A DNA stretch of 64,000 nucleotides from Paenibacillus rigui (GTDB lineage: Bacteria > Bacillota > Bacilli > Paenibacillales > NBRC-103111). A program made the translations under genes and the position numbers. A model generated the notes under the pieces. It did no database searches. It was not told where the DNA came from and worked only from the letters and a program-made list of their open reading frames with translations. Below, piece after piece: positions 1 through 8,677 of the stretch; position 1 is the stretch's first letter; each line of letters begins with the position of its first letter. The stretch spans positions 62,001-126,000 of the forward strand of contig NZ_NMQW01000033.1 in NCBI RefSeq assembly GCF_002234615.1, read 5' to 3'.

Positions 1-635
1 TTGATTTGGATGGCACCCTGTTCCAGACAGAAACACTGCTGCTGCCAGCATACCATGCCATGTTCGATACGCTCCGGGCAGAAGGACTGTACAAGGGGGA
101 AACTCCGCCGGAGAGCCTGATCCTGGGCAGCCTGGGAATGCTCCTGGAGCATATTTGGCAGCGCGTGATGCCGGACGTGGATCCAGCGGTGCACCGGCGT
201 GCAGACAGCCTGCTGCTGGACTATCAATTGGAGGGACTGCGACAGGGCGACGGCCGGATGTACGATTCGGTTGCCGATACATTGTCCAGGCTGCGCAGCC
301 AAGGCGTCAGGCTGTTCGTAGCGAGCAACGGACTGGAGCCCTATGTTAAAGGTGTTGTCGAGCATAAAGGGCTGGCTCCGCTATTTGAAGGCTTGTACAG
401 CGCAGGAGAATTCCAGACCCGATCCAAGGTCGATTTGGTTCGGATGCTGATGGATACTTATGATGTGCGCTCCGCCTGGATGGTGGGGGACCGCTCCTCG
501 GATGTGGAGGCGGGCTTGAAGAATGGGCTAACCGTGATCGGCTGCGATTATGCAGGCTTCCGTAAAGAAGGCGAGCTGGAGGGGGCGCATGCCATCCTTT
601 CCCATTTTGAAGAACTCGCGGCACTTATAAAATAA
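1..635 (+). CDS. HAD-superfamily hydrolase, 5' end cut by window
   Basis: Haloacid-dehalogenase-like phosphatase of the PGP/beta-phosphoglucomutase type, expected to dephosphorylate a small metabolite in the cytoplasm. The first readable codons give DLDGTLF, the HAD motif I with its nucleophilic Asp and acid/base Asp, so only a few N-terminal residues lie outside the window. VASNG around residue 105 is motif II (Ser), a conserved Lys follows in the RSKVDL segment, and MVGDRSSDVEAG near residue 160 is motif IV. The cap is alpha-helical, inserted after motif I. The substrate cannot be told. A strong hairpin terminator follows within 5 bases of the stop. Confidence 0.85.
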   Translation, partial: DLDGTLFQTETLLLPAYHAMFDTLRAEGLYKGETPPESLILGSLGMLLEHIWQRVMPDVDPAVHRRADSLLLDYQLEGLRQGDGRMYDSVADTLSRLRSQGVRLFVASNGLEPYVKGVVEHKGLAPLFEGLYSAGEFQTRSKVDLVRMLMDTYDVRSAWMVGDRSSDVEAGLKNGLTVIGCDYAGFRKEGELEGAHAILSHFEELAALIK

Positions 636-638
636 ACC

Positions 639-675
639 AAGCATAGCAGGCTATTCCGCCTGCTATGCTTTTTTC
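639..675 (+). terminator. Rho-independent terminator, probably bidirectional
   Basis: A 13-bp perfect stem (AAGCATAGCAGGC and its complement) around a 6-base loop runs into a T-rich tail on the plus strand. It ends the HAD gene. On the minus strand it lies just past the last YheC/YheD gene, whose stop is 40 bases away, so it may serve both transcripts. Confidence 0.85.
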
Positions 676-712
676 GTTGCCGAACCAAGACAAGCTTGGA
701 TTCGACTCAATC

Positions 713-1822
713 TTATTCTTTCTTGCTTTTCTTCCTCTTCATCAGCCACGAGGCATATTCCAGCGGGCGGGTAATCGCTTTACGGTACGTTTCCGTCTCA
801 CCGATTTTATGAAACACTTCCCGGGACGGCTTCGGATTGACTTCCAGCAGCCATACCTTGCCTTTGGGATCAATGGCCAAATCGATGCCGATCTCGACCT
901 GTTGACCGAATTTTTTCTCAATAAATTCCGCGACATTCATGCCGAGCTTGTAGGCTTCTTCTTTAATCTCCTCCACCTTGGCTTGATTCTCAAAGCGGAG
1001 AAGCAGCAAGGTATCCATAGGTACAGCCGTGCCGCCGCCATGCAGGTTGGAAGTCACGGAATTGCGGGGTCCGACACGTCCCGCGCAGCCGGTAATTTCC
1101 CATTCGCCCTTGCCGTTCTTTTGCACAAGCATACGGAAATCATGGACCCGCCCGTCCTTTAGCGAAAGGGGGATTCCCTGCTGTACAATATACCGGTCGT
1201 TCAGCTTCCAGGTGCTGAGTTTGGCCGATATTTGCATCTCGTACACCCTTTGAGGGCGGATGATATGCCGGTTTTGGTCGCGGCCCTGCATCAAGAATCC
1301 GGAGCCGTGGGTCATTTGCAGACGGATGATGCCCCGGCCTCCGGTACCGCTGCGAGGCTTCAAATAAATCCGTTGGTATTTTTTCAAAAATTGGATCAGC
1401 TCTTTACTGCCGTTATAGCGCACGGTTGCCGGTAAATGGGAGGCGATCTCCTCATTTTCGGATAAAATTTGATGCATGGACCATTTATTGGCAAGCGGGT
1501 TGCTGAGATATTTTAATCTTCTATTGTACTGAGAACGGAACCTGCTAATTTTGCGGTAATTTTCCATCCCGTGATAACGGCAGCGGTCGTAGATCAGCTC
1601 TGGAAAATAGGTCCATTTGCGCTGCCATTTGCGCGCAGCCGTGTTATAGTAAAGAGCTTGAATTCTGGACTTGGACGCGTGAATGTCGTCCGGAGTAAAG
1701 ACGAGCACCTCGATGCCCATCTTTTGTCCGTAGATCGACAGCTTGCGGAAAAAAGAAAGCTCCTCGAGCTTTCTTTCCTCCAGATACATAGCCAAGACGC
1801 CTAATTGGTAGGGGGGATTCAC
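713..1822 (-). CDS. YheC/YheD-family ATP-grasp protein (last of five)
   Basis: This 369-residue protein has the size of Bacillus subtilis YheC (about 363). The family is endospore-coat-associated and its chemistry is unproven; the ATP-grasp fold implies ATP-dependent ligation of a carboxylate to an amine or thiol. Visible motifs are the lysine and glycine-rich loop YLKPRSGTGGRGI near residue 152 and the metal-binding end IDLAIDPKGKVWLLEVNPKP near residue 310-330. The start is GTG, preceded by AGGTGAT at 6 bases; no in-frame ATG fits. It lies 6 bases after the previous gene's stop, so it is almost certainly the last cistron of a five-gene operon. The tail is basic (RKKSKKE). Confidence 0.85.
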   Translation of the reverse strand: MNPPYQLGVLAMYLEERKLEELSFFRKLSIYGQKMGIEVLVFTPDDIHASKSRIQALYYNTAARKWQRKWTYFPELIYDRCRYHGMENYRKISRFRSQYNRRLKYLSNPLANKWSMHQILSENEEIASHLPATVRYNGSKELIQFLKKYQRIYLKPRSGTGGRGIIRLQMTHGSGFLMQGRDQNRHIIRPQRVYEMQISAKLSTWKLNDRYIVQQGIPLSLKDGRVHDFRMLVQKNGKGEWEITGCAGRVGPRNSVTSNLHGGGTAVPMDTLLLLRFENQAKVEEIKEEAYKLGMNVAEFIEKKFGQQVEIGIDLAIDPKGKVWLLEVNPKPSREVFHKIGETETYRKAITRPLEYASWLMKRKKSKKE

Positions 1823-1828
1823 ATTAAA

Positions 1829-3019
1829 TCACCTGCTTGCTTTTTGAGGTGCTGATTTGGACGCCTTTTTCTTGACGGAGCCTGCCGCTTTCGGTTTTTT
1901 TGCGCTGATTTTGGATAAATGAATGCAGTACAGAATCAGGTTATCGAGCGACTTTTTGCGGATATGGGGCTCATCGAACTTCATGGGCTTGGAGTTGGCT
2001 TCGAAAAACCAGATCTGTCCGTTCCCGTCCACACCTAGATCCATAGACATTTCGCCTAGCATCGTTCCGCTGGATTTCTCAATTTGTTTGGCAATGATAA
2101 GAGCCACTCGTTTGGCACGGCGCAATATTTTGCGGGTGCCCAGCGTGCCGAAGCCTGCACCCAGCAGCTTGGCGGGATCATCGATCGAGCCTCCGCGCGG
2201 AACGTGGGTGGTAATACTCATCTTGCCGGCAAGCCGGGCGCCGACACCTGCGATATTCCATTCGCCCAGGCCGTTTTTTTGAACAAGCACCCGGAGATCG
2301 AAGGGACGCTGCTTGTAGTTGGAAAGTGTAATCCCCTGCTGCATAATGTAGTCCTGCGTTCCGATCATATCCTGGATTTGGGTCCACAGCTGCACGACAT
2401 TCGTGTAACGGGAAATGTGACTTTTGGTTTTATCCTGCACACTCAGCTGAAATCGGCGGGATTTGGATTTATCCTGTACCCGGCTGACCTTCATGATGCC
2501 TTTGCCTGCTTTCCCGCGAATCGGCTTCAAGTAAAGACTGGGATGCTTCTGCAGCAGCTTCTCCAGCTCATCGCTTGTCGTCAGCTTCTGGGTGGTCGGA
2601 ATAAATTCCTGCGTTTCCTTCGATTTATTCAGCCATTCGAACAAGGTCCATTTGTTAAAGAAAGCAGGATTGAAAAATTGAATCTGCCCATGCTTCATGC
2701 AGGTTTGTATAATCTGCTGCACCTCGGGAAGCAGCTCGAATTTCCGGTATGGAATCCGGTTATAAATGACGTGGGGCAGAGGGAGCAGCTCTTTTTTCCA
2801 AGACTTGGTTTGAAAATGATAAGAGAAACCAACGGCGCTCTTGCCGGTCAATTTAAAATCAGAGGTGGTCATGACGTAGACCAGAACGCCCTTTTCTTCA
2901 CCGGTGCGGATCAGGTCGATAAAATTCTCTTGATTTCCGCGAAAAAGCCTTTTCTCATCGGAATAAGTGAGAATGGCCATGGTAGGTCGCTGCGGCTTTT
3001 GATGTAGGAGAAGTTCCAC
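1829..3019 (-). CDS. YheC/YheD-family ATP-grasp protein (fourth of five)
   Basis: A 396-residue paralogue without the N-terminal extension of its two longer neighbours. ATP-grasp signatures are YLKPIRGKAGKGI (about residue 160) and MSMDLGVDGNGQIWFFEANS (about residue 335-355). The GTG start directly follows the TGA of the upstream gene (TGAGTG, zero spacing), with GGAGGG 9 bases before it, which indicates translational coupling. The last 25 residues are Lys/Ala/Ser-rich and probably disordered. A role in spore coat or cortex assembly is inferred from the family; the substrate is unknown. Confidence 0.85.
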   Translation of the reverse strand: MELLLHQKPQRPTMAILTYSDEKRLFRGNQENFIDLIRTGEEKGVLVYVMTTSDFKLTGKSAVGFSYHFQTKSWKKELLPLPHVIYNRIPYRKFELLPEVQQIIQTCMKHGQIQFFNPAFFNKWTLFEWLNKSKETQEFIPTTQKLTTSDELEKLLQKHPSLYLKPIRGKAGKGIMKVSRVQDKSKSRRFQLSVQDKTKSHISRYTNVVQLWTQIQDMIGTQDYIMQQGITLSNYKQRPFDLRVLVQKNGLGEWNIAGVGARLAGKMSITTHVPRGGSIDDPAKLLGAGFGTLGTRKILRRAKRVALIIAKQIEKSSGTMLGEMSMDLGVDGNGQIWFFEANSKPMKFDEPHIRKKSLDNLILYCIHLSKISAKKPKAAGSVKKKASKSAPQKASR

Positions 3020-4387
3020 TCAGGATTCCCTCCTTGGACGAAATCGGCTCAGGAACAGGCAGTAATCGTAAATGTATTGCAGCGCTGCCTTTCCTTCTCC
3101 TTTGAGAGCCGGATGCTTGAAGATGGAGCGGCCTGGCTTCGAGTTGGCTTCAAACATCCAGATACGTTCGCTTTGATCGATACCGATATCGAAGCCCAGC
3201 TCGCCCAGCGTATGCTGATCCTTGCGTTCTATCGCTTCAGCCAGCTTAATGGCCGCCTCTTTGGCGGTCCCCAAAACCTGATCGGCCCGGCTGCCGAACA
3301 TTTGCTTCAACACGTGATCCGGGGTCATCAGCTGCCCGCCCGTACGCACGTGCGTGGTGACACTGCCCTTGCCGGCTTTTTTGGCTCCAATTCCTGCGAC
3401 AACCCATTGATTGTTGATGTTCTTGGTAAGATGGAAACGGAAGTCGATTGGGCAGTTATCCAGCTCGATCAAGCGGATCCCTTGCTGAGCCACGTAATGA
3501 TTCAGCCGGACGCTGCTCCGGTTCAATAAATTCATTAGCGATTCGAACTTGCTGAAGCGCAGCAGCACGTTCTTGCCTCCACGGCGGAAGCGGACATAGT
3601 AGCCCCGTTTGGGATTGTACGTCAGCCGGTAAATGCCAATACCGAGGCTCCCGCCGGTTGGCTTCAGGTAAATGAATTTGTGTTTATCGAGCATGTCTTT
3701 GATCTGGCTGGGGGACGGGTCAATATGAGATTCCGGTACATGCTTGAACGCTTCCGTCCCTTCCAGCAGGTTATAAATATCCCATTTTTCGAAAAAGGCC
3801 CAGTTGAATAAGGGGATGCCGCGCTTGACAAAGCGCTGCTTGAAGGCATTCATTGATGCCAGCTTCTCAGCCTTGCGGCTCGGCAGCCGATTGTAGACGA
3901 CGTCGGGCAGCGGGACGGTTTTGCGGAACCAGCCGCCTTCTCTTTTGGGAAAGATGCCCGTAATCGTCTCTTGAGTCCAATTCACATCCCGTGGGGAAAA
4001 AGCGAAATAAAACGACTTGTCATAGCCTACCCGCATGAATTGGCGTATGAACTCGGTTCGGGAGCCGAAGGGAGCCGACGCGCTGCCGGTAATTCCGGTC
4101 AAAATCCCGATTAAAGGACCAAGACGAAGATCCTTGCCGTTATGGGATAAAATCATCGTGGTGCCCAAATGCGGAATCCGCAGCTGTGCGATGATGGATA
4201 GCGGCACGTACAGGTGGTATCCTGTTTTTTTCAATACTTTGAAGCCTGCCGCAGTACTTTTGCTGCCTACGTGCAGAATCAAGGATTTCGTCTTCGCCAG
4301 CTTGAGAGTTCTCGCCAATTCACTAGTCAAGTAGATTACTTTCTCATTCCTCTGTGTCACATGAATCGTGCAAGTAGTCAAACTCAT
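3020..4387 (-). CDS. YheD-type ATP-grasp protein with N-terminal extension
   Basis: 455 residues, matching the size of YheD (about 453). The first 100 residues form an extra domain; the ATP-grasp part carries YLKPTGGSLGIGIYRL (about residue 225) and ELGFDIGIDQSERIWMFEAN (about residue 405-425). The reading frame stays open for 71 more codons upstream, but those codons run through a 40-bp tandem repeat. The ATG chosen here sits 5-6 bases after AGGAGG, and it gives exactly the length of the paralogue at 5848-7215. The long leader containing the repeats could affect expression. Function is inferred from family only. Confidence 0.88.
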   Translation of the reverse strand: MSLTTCTIHVTQRNEKVIYLTSELARTLKLAKTKSLILHVGSKSTAAGFKVLKKTGYHLYVPLSIIAQLRIPHLGTTMILSHNGKDLRLGPLIGILTGITGSASAPFGSRTEFIRQFMRVGYDKSFYFAFSPRDVNWTQETITGIFPKREGGWFRKTVPLPDVVYNRLPSRKAEKLASMNAFKQRFVKRGIPLFNWAFFEKWDIYNLLEGTEAFKHVPESHIDPSPSQIKDMLDKHKFIYLKPTGGSLGIGIYRLTYNPKRGYYVRFRRGGKNVLLRFSKFESLMNLLNRSSVRLNHYVAQQGIRLIELDNCPIDFRFHLTKNINNQWVVAGIGAKKAGKGSVTTHVRTGGQLMTPDHVLKQMFGSRADQVLGTAKEAAIKLAEAIERKDQHTLGELGFDIGIDQSERIWMFEANSKPGRSIFKHPALKGEGKAALQYIYDYCLFLSRFRPRRES

Positions 4388-4401
4388 GGGTTTCCTCCTA
4401 A

Positions 4402-4594
4402 GGGCTTTGCGAATGCAAAGTCCACTTCGTAAGCATAATCCGGGCTTTGCGAATGCAAAGTCCACTTCGTAAGCATAATCCGGGCTTTGCGAATGCAAAG
4501 TCCATTTCGTAAGCATAATCCGGCTTTGCGAATGCAAAGTCCACTTCGTAAGCATAATCCGGCTTTGCGAATGCAAAGTCCATTTCGTAAGCAT
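4402..4594. repeat. 40-bp tandem repeat, about five copies
   Basis: Five head-to-tail copies begin at about 4402, 4442, 4482, 4522 and 4561. The first three are 40 bp; the last two have lost one G and are 39 bp; the final copy is incomplete. They differ mainly by a C/T change in CCACTTCGT versus CCATTTCGT. Each copy holds the hairpin CTTTGC-GAAT-GCAAAG. The array lies in the 256-bp gap between two YheC/YheD genes, in the leader of the gene at 3020-4387. It contains no stop codons in several frames, which makes spurious N-terminal extensions. Confidence 0.95.
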
Positions 4595-4643
4595 GGCCAT
4601 TGTTTTTTTGGGGGGATCAGAGGTCGCTGCCAGCTTCGGACTG

Positions 4644-5828
4644 TTAACGGGATTGCTGCATCAAATAACGTGCGTATCGTACCGGGTTCACTACAGCGTT
4701 GTAGCGAGCTTGATCATCATGTAAATAAGTAAAGATGGAGCGGCCTGGTTTGGAGTTAACCTCCAAAATCCATATTCGCCCTTGGGTATCGACGCCATAA
4801 TCGATCCCAAGCTCGGCTAGCCGCCCGTGATAGGTTTCCAAAGCTTCGGGGATCCGCTTGGAAAGCCACAGCAGGTCTTTTACCAGCTGCTGGGATTTGG
4901 CGGCCCCAAACAGCTTCGCCAGAAAGGCGTCCGCCGGCTCCACGGTGCCTCCGCCGTGCAGGTTCGAGGTCAGACTGCCGTCTTGACCTCTTCTCACGGC
5001 CATGCCGGTCACCTGCCAGAGGCCGGCGCCGTCCTTTTGCACGAGCGCGCGCACGTCGTACGCGCCGCCGCCGGGTCCCTGCAGCTGCAGGAACTGCTGC
5101 AGCAGATAGCCCCGCTGCGCCGTGAACCGGCGCAGCCAGCGCAGGAGCGCTGCCGCATCGTCGAAGCTGCGCTCGACGATGCGGTTGCGCCCGTCGCGCC
5201 CGCGCACGGTAAAGGCCGGGACGGCCTTTACCGTGCCCTCGGGCGCGACGCCCGGCGCAGCCGCGAGCCCGGCTGCGCCGGGGGCCGCTTGGGCAGTGCT
5301 GCGCTGCACAAGCAGCACGCCGCGGCCCTGCGAGCCGCCCTGCGGCTTCAGCAGCACCTCGCCGCGGGCTTTCAGCCAATCCGCGACGGAGCGTACGCTG
5401 CGCATGACCTCCGTTTGCGGCAAGTAAGGCTTTAGACGATCGTCTTGTTCCAGCATATGCTGAACTTCCCATTTGCCCCGTAGGCCGTAGCCCAAAAAAA
5501 GGGCAGGGCGGTGCTCGCGCAGTCTGCGGACGGCATTCCGGTATTCCGCATACTGCCTTCGGGTCGTGAAGAAGCAGCGGTCGTAAATCACATCAGGCAG
5601 GTCGAAGGTTCCCTGCCGCCACCTGCGCTCCAACGGATCGTAAGCGTAGCCGTGGATAAGACCCATTAAACTGTCCACGCCTTGAGGGGTAAAGACAAAC
5701 GCTTGCAGCCCGAAATGGCTGCCGGCGATACATAAGCGGCGGTAAAAGCCACGATTTAGGAAAGGAAACTCGCCTTCTGTTTGTGTGGTCATGATGCCCA
5801 GAACGTAACGTGACGATGGTGTCATCAT
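4644..5828 (-). CDS. YheC-type ATP-grasp protein with Ala/Gly-rich insertion
   Basis: A 394-residue paralogue without the N-terminal extension domain. Motifs are LLKPQGGSQGRGVLLV (about residue 160) and LAELGIDYGVDTQGRIWILE followed by VNSKPGRSIF near the C terminus. Between them lies a segment of about 30 residues rich in Ala, Gly and Pro (about nucleotides 5220-5310) that the other four paralogues lack and that is markedly more GC-rich than its surroundings. The ATG is preceded by GAGGTGA; an in-frame ATG 18 codons upstream lies inside the previous gene and has no ribosome binding site. It begins 19 bases after that gene's stop. Confidence 0.86.
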   Translation of the reverse strand: MMTPSSRYVLGIMTTQTEGEFPFLNRGFYRRLCIAGSHFGLQAFVFTPQGVDSLMGLIHGYAYDPLERRWRQGTFDLPDVIYDRCFFTTRRQYAEYRNAVRRLREHRPALFLGYGLRGKWEVQHMLEQDDRLKPYLPQTEVMRSVRSVADWLKARGEVLLKPQGGSQGRGVLLVQRSTAQAAPGAAGLAAAPGVAPEGTVKAVPAFTVRGRDGRNRIVERSFDDAAALLRWLRRFTAQRGYLLQQFLQLQGPGGGAYDVRALVQKDGAGLWQVTGMAVRRGQDGSLTSNLHGGGTVEPADAFLAKLFGAAKSQQLVKDLLWLSKRIPEALETYHGRLAELGIDYGVDTQGRIWILEVNSKPGRSIFTYLHDDQARYNAVVNPVRYARYLMQQSR

Positions 5829-5847
5829 GAGCTTCACCTCAGCCTTT

Positions 5848-7215
5848 TTAAAATTTGGCTGCGTATCGGGAATACTGCACAATCTGCTTCACGGACGGGC
5901 GGATTTTGCTTTCATTCCCCGATAAGGGGGTATTGTCATCCTTGGACGGTTTGGAATTAACCTCCAGCAGCCAGACCCGTCCCTGCGTATCCAACGCCAG
6001 ATCGATGCCCAATTCGGCAAAATGTCCCGGGATTTGTGTCTCGACGCCCTTTGCGATGGCTAGCGCCGCCCTGCGAAGCTTGCTGTTGCCTTCCGCCCCG
6101 GAAGGGAAATTGGAACGGACGAGGGCATCCTTTACAGAGGATAAGCTTCCGCCACGGGCCAGGTTGGATACGAAATGATGATTCCCTGCAATCCGGGCCA
6201 CGATGGAGGTAATTCCCCATTGCCCGAGCTCGTTACGCTGCACCAGTGCACGGAAGTCGACTGGACGGCCGCCGATGGAAATGAGATTAAGGCCTTGTTG
6301 AATCTGATGGCGCTGCTGTTTGATTTTGCCGGATAAGCTGGAAAACATCGCACTCAAACTGTCAAAGGTTTGCTTGCGGGCCCCGTTCAAATTTGTGAAA
6401 TGACACACGTACGTGTTGTCCGGCTGCCGCTTGACCCGAATAATCCCCTTGCCGAGACTGCCGGTAATGGGCTTTAGAAACACAGTGGAGTACTTGGTGC
6501 ACATCGATTTCAGCATTTGAAAGTTGCGCAGCAAATACGATTCGGGCAAGTAAATATGGAGCCCGGTTTCCTTGCGGAGGGCATCGAACACCTCGGTCTT
6601 GTTCAAATATTTTTCATTGAACATAACGGTTTGGTGCTGATTTTTGGCATGACGAATAAACTGTTGAACATTCGCCCGATTTTCCAGCTTCCGGGCCGTC
6701 AGCCGGTTATAAATGATGTTCGGAACCGGAAACGAGCTTTTGACCCACTTCCCGGCATAGTGCCAGCCCCGAAGGGTATCCCCTGAACCGCATTCTTCCG
6801 GAGTAAAGAAAAAGACCGACGCACCGTATATTTTGCAAGCATCAGTAAGCTCCCGGCTAAAGGCTGTGATCGCCCCAAAAGGCTTATCTACAGCTCCAGC
6901 ATAAACTCGGCTAATCATAACGCCGATTAAAGGGCCTATCTGAAGGGTTCGGGTAGAGAGCTTAAATTGAATGCACAACGAGTCGCCGTGAGACAGCCCG
7001 CATTTTGCTGCCATGGAGTCGTTGATCCGAAGGATGCCTGCTTGTGTGAGGGGAACGATCCTGACCTCATGCTTTGCTGAGCCAAAGCGCAGCGTCAGCG
7101 TCGATTGGGTGGGAATTTTCCACTTTTTAACCAAAGCGTCGCTAAGCATGATGATTTTGTCGTCCGGGTAGAGGCCGGCATTCTGAATTTGAATCTTGAC
7201 CTTCGTTCTTTTCAC
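5848..7215 (-). CDS. YheD-type ATP-grasp protein, first of the five-gene operon
   Basis: 455 residues with an N-terminal extension of about 110 residues followed by the ATP-grasp core: FLKPITGSLGKGIIRV (about residue 245) and LAELGIDLALDTQGRVWLLE (about residue 410-430). The GTG start has GGAAGGAG 8 bases upstream and gives the same length as the second long paralogue; ATG codons 13-14 codons upstream lack a ribosome binding site. As first cistron its leader (7216-7390) should hold the operon promoter; no confident sporulation sigma-factor site was recognised there. Spore association is inferred from the family. Confidence 0.87.
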   Translation of the reverse strand: MKRTKVKIQIQNAGLYPDDKIIMLSDALVKKWKIPTQSTLTLRFGSAKHEVRIVPLTQAGILRINDSMAAKCGLSHGDSLCIQFKLSTRTLQIGPLIGVMISRVYAGAVDKPFGAITAFSRELTDACKIYGASVFFFTPEECGSGDTLRGWHYAGKWVKSSFPVPNIIYNRLTARKLENRANVQQFIRHAKNQHQTVMFNEKYLNKTEVFDALRKETGLHIYLPESYLLRNFQMLKSMCTKYSTVFLKPITGSLGKGIIRVKRQPDNTYVCHFTNLNGARKQTFDSLSAMFSSLSGKIKQQRHQIQQGLNLISIGGRPVDFRALVQRNELGQWGITSIVARIAGNHHFVSNLARGGSLSSVKDALVRSNFPSGAEGNSKLRRAALAIAKGVETQIPGHFAELGIDLALDTQGRVWLLEVNSKPSKDDNTPLSGNESKIRPSVKQIVQYSRYAAKF

Positions 7216-7390
7216 GCTTGTAACTCCTTCCCAGCGCCGACTTGCATGACTCATCAAGTGAACTACTCCATCATATGAGGGCGTTTTGCCCTTGGTGAAA
7301 AGAAACTGATGAATCTTAACTCATCTGAAGGCTGTCTCAAATAAGACGACACTTGCTTGTTCGGTCTGGAAATAAAGGACTTTGCGCATC

Positions 7391-7434
7391 AAAAAAACGG
7401 AAGCTGCTTGATTCGTAGAATCAAGAGCCTCCGC
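7391..7434 (-). terminator. Rho-independent terminator of the MFS operon
   Basis: Read on the minus strand, GGAGGCTCTTGATTC and GAATCAAGCAGCTTCC pair around a TAC loop and are followed by seven T. It lies about 45 bases past the MFS transporter stop. The rest of the 262-bp gap (7216-7390) should contain the promoter of the YheC/YheD operon. Confidence 0.85.
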
Positions 7435-7477
7435 TGGAAAAGGGCTATTATCACGTTTGTCGTAAGCTGGTCATCGG

Positions 7478-8677
7478 TCATCCGTTGGCAGCAGCCGAAT
7501 CCTTCACAATCGGCTTCATTCGGGAGAGAAGGACGATAAAAGCGAGCATCAAGAGAGCCACTAGAACGAGAAACCATTGCGTAAACCATACCGAATTGTG
7601 TTCCATGAACCGGCCGGTAAGCCAAGAAAAGCCTGCGCCTCCAATACCGCTTGCTGCAATGAGCTTGCTTGTCGTTTGTTCGGTACGTCCGGGAAACAGC
7701 GTGTTGCTGAATACCAGAGCGATGGAGAACAATCCCGACATCAGAAGGCCGAGCAGCATAATCATTATGAAGGCGCCCGCCACCTGCGTGACTAGAGCAA
7801 AGCCGATCAAGACGACAGCGGTACCCAGCGAACACCAGAGCAGATAGCGGGTATATCCGTACCGCTCCGCCAAAATGCCGCAGAACAGACGGCCGAGCAC
7901 CATGGTTCCCCAAAAAAAGCTGACGCTAAGCGAAGCGAGAGCAGCATCAACCTGCATTGATTCCAATAAAATGGAAGGCAGGAAGCTGACGATGCTCATT
8001 TCCAGCCCCACATAAAGGACGAAAACGAGTATGCAGGCGGCCAGCATGGAGGCGTATAATTTGCCTTTGCCGGCAGGCAGGGCGGAGGCAGCTGTGGACT
8101 CTCCGTCTGCAGGAGCATGCCGGTCCAGCAGCTGTCTGTTTCCGGTGTAGTAACTGCGCCAGAAATACGCCAGAATCAGGGCAAAGCCGCATACGGCAAA
8201 AAACGTCATTTGCCAGGCACCCGATACGATGAGAAGACTGATCAGCATAGGCATGACCAATGCGCCTACACCGAAAAATACTTCCAGCCGGCTCATGGCC
8301 ACCGCGGTTTTCTCAACGATAGAATCAATAATTAGAGCGCCGACGGTAGATTCAATCATACCGGAACCGAAACCGACAAGCCCGAGACAAAGCAGCACGA
8401 CAGGCCAAGCCGGCAGGAACCCGATGGCGAGATATCCGATGAAAATAAACAGCAGGGTGAGCAGTAGCATCCGGCTGCGGCCGAAATGCTTGGACCACCA
8501 CGGCTGGGTCACCACCCCGAGCAGAAACCCGAAAAATTGGGCAAACACAAGATTGCCTCCGTCTGCATAGTTACGGCCGTAATGGCTGAGCAGCTCGGGG
8601 AGAAGGGCAGCGGCAATGACCGAGGTGAACCCGATCAGCAAATAGAAGCAGCAGGCGATCCAGACCAGTCTATTCAT
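7478..8677 (-). CDS. MFS transporter (sugar/drug exporter type)
   Basis: 399 residues with about twelve hydrophobic segments arranged as two six-helix halves around a hydrophilic loop near residue 190-205 (DRHAPADGESTAASAL). It belongs to the major facilitator superfamily, moving a small solute across the membrane; sequence features do not identify the substrate. LAERYGYTRY near residue 265 is the usual loop motif between helices. The start overlaps the end of the upstream phosphatase gene by 8 bases, so it is translationally coupled. With a DeoR regulator and a sugar-phosphatase-like enzyme in the same operon, a carbohydrate-related substrate is a reasonable inference. Confidence 0.85.
   Translation of the reverse strand: MNRLVWIACCFYLLIGFTSVIAAALLPELLSHYGRNYADGGNLVFAQFFGFLLGVVTQPWWSKHFGRSRMLLLTLLFIFIGYLAIGFLPAWPVVLLCLGLVGFGSGMIESTVGALIIDSIVEKTAVAMSRLEVFFGVGALVMPMLISLLIVSGAWQMTFFAVCGFALILAYFWRSYYTGNRQLLDRHAPADGESTAASALPAGKGKLYASMLAACILVFVLYVGLEMSIVSFLPSILLESMQVDAALASLSVSFFWGTMVLGRLFCGILAERYGYTRYLLWCSLGTAVVLIGFALVTQVAGAFIMIMLLGLLMSGLFSIALVFSNTLFPGRTEQTTSKLIAASGIGGAGFSWLTGRFMEHNSVWFTQWFLVLVALLMLAFIVLLSRMKPIVKDSAAANG

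Noticed and set aside
4402-4594. CRISPR array
   Set aside because: The units are contiguous with no unique spacers, so this is a plain tandem repeat. No cas genes are nearby.
4388-4600. 71-codon N-terminal extension of the YheD-type protein through the tandem repeats
   Set aside because: A perfect AGGAGG sits in front of the internal ATG, and the trimmed protein has exactly the length of its paralogue. The repeats merely lack stops.
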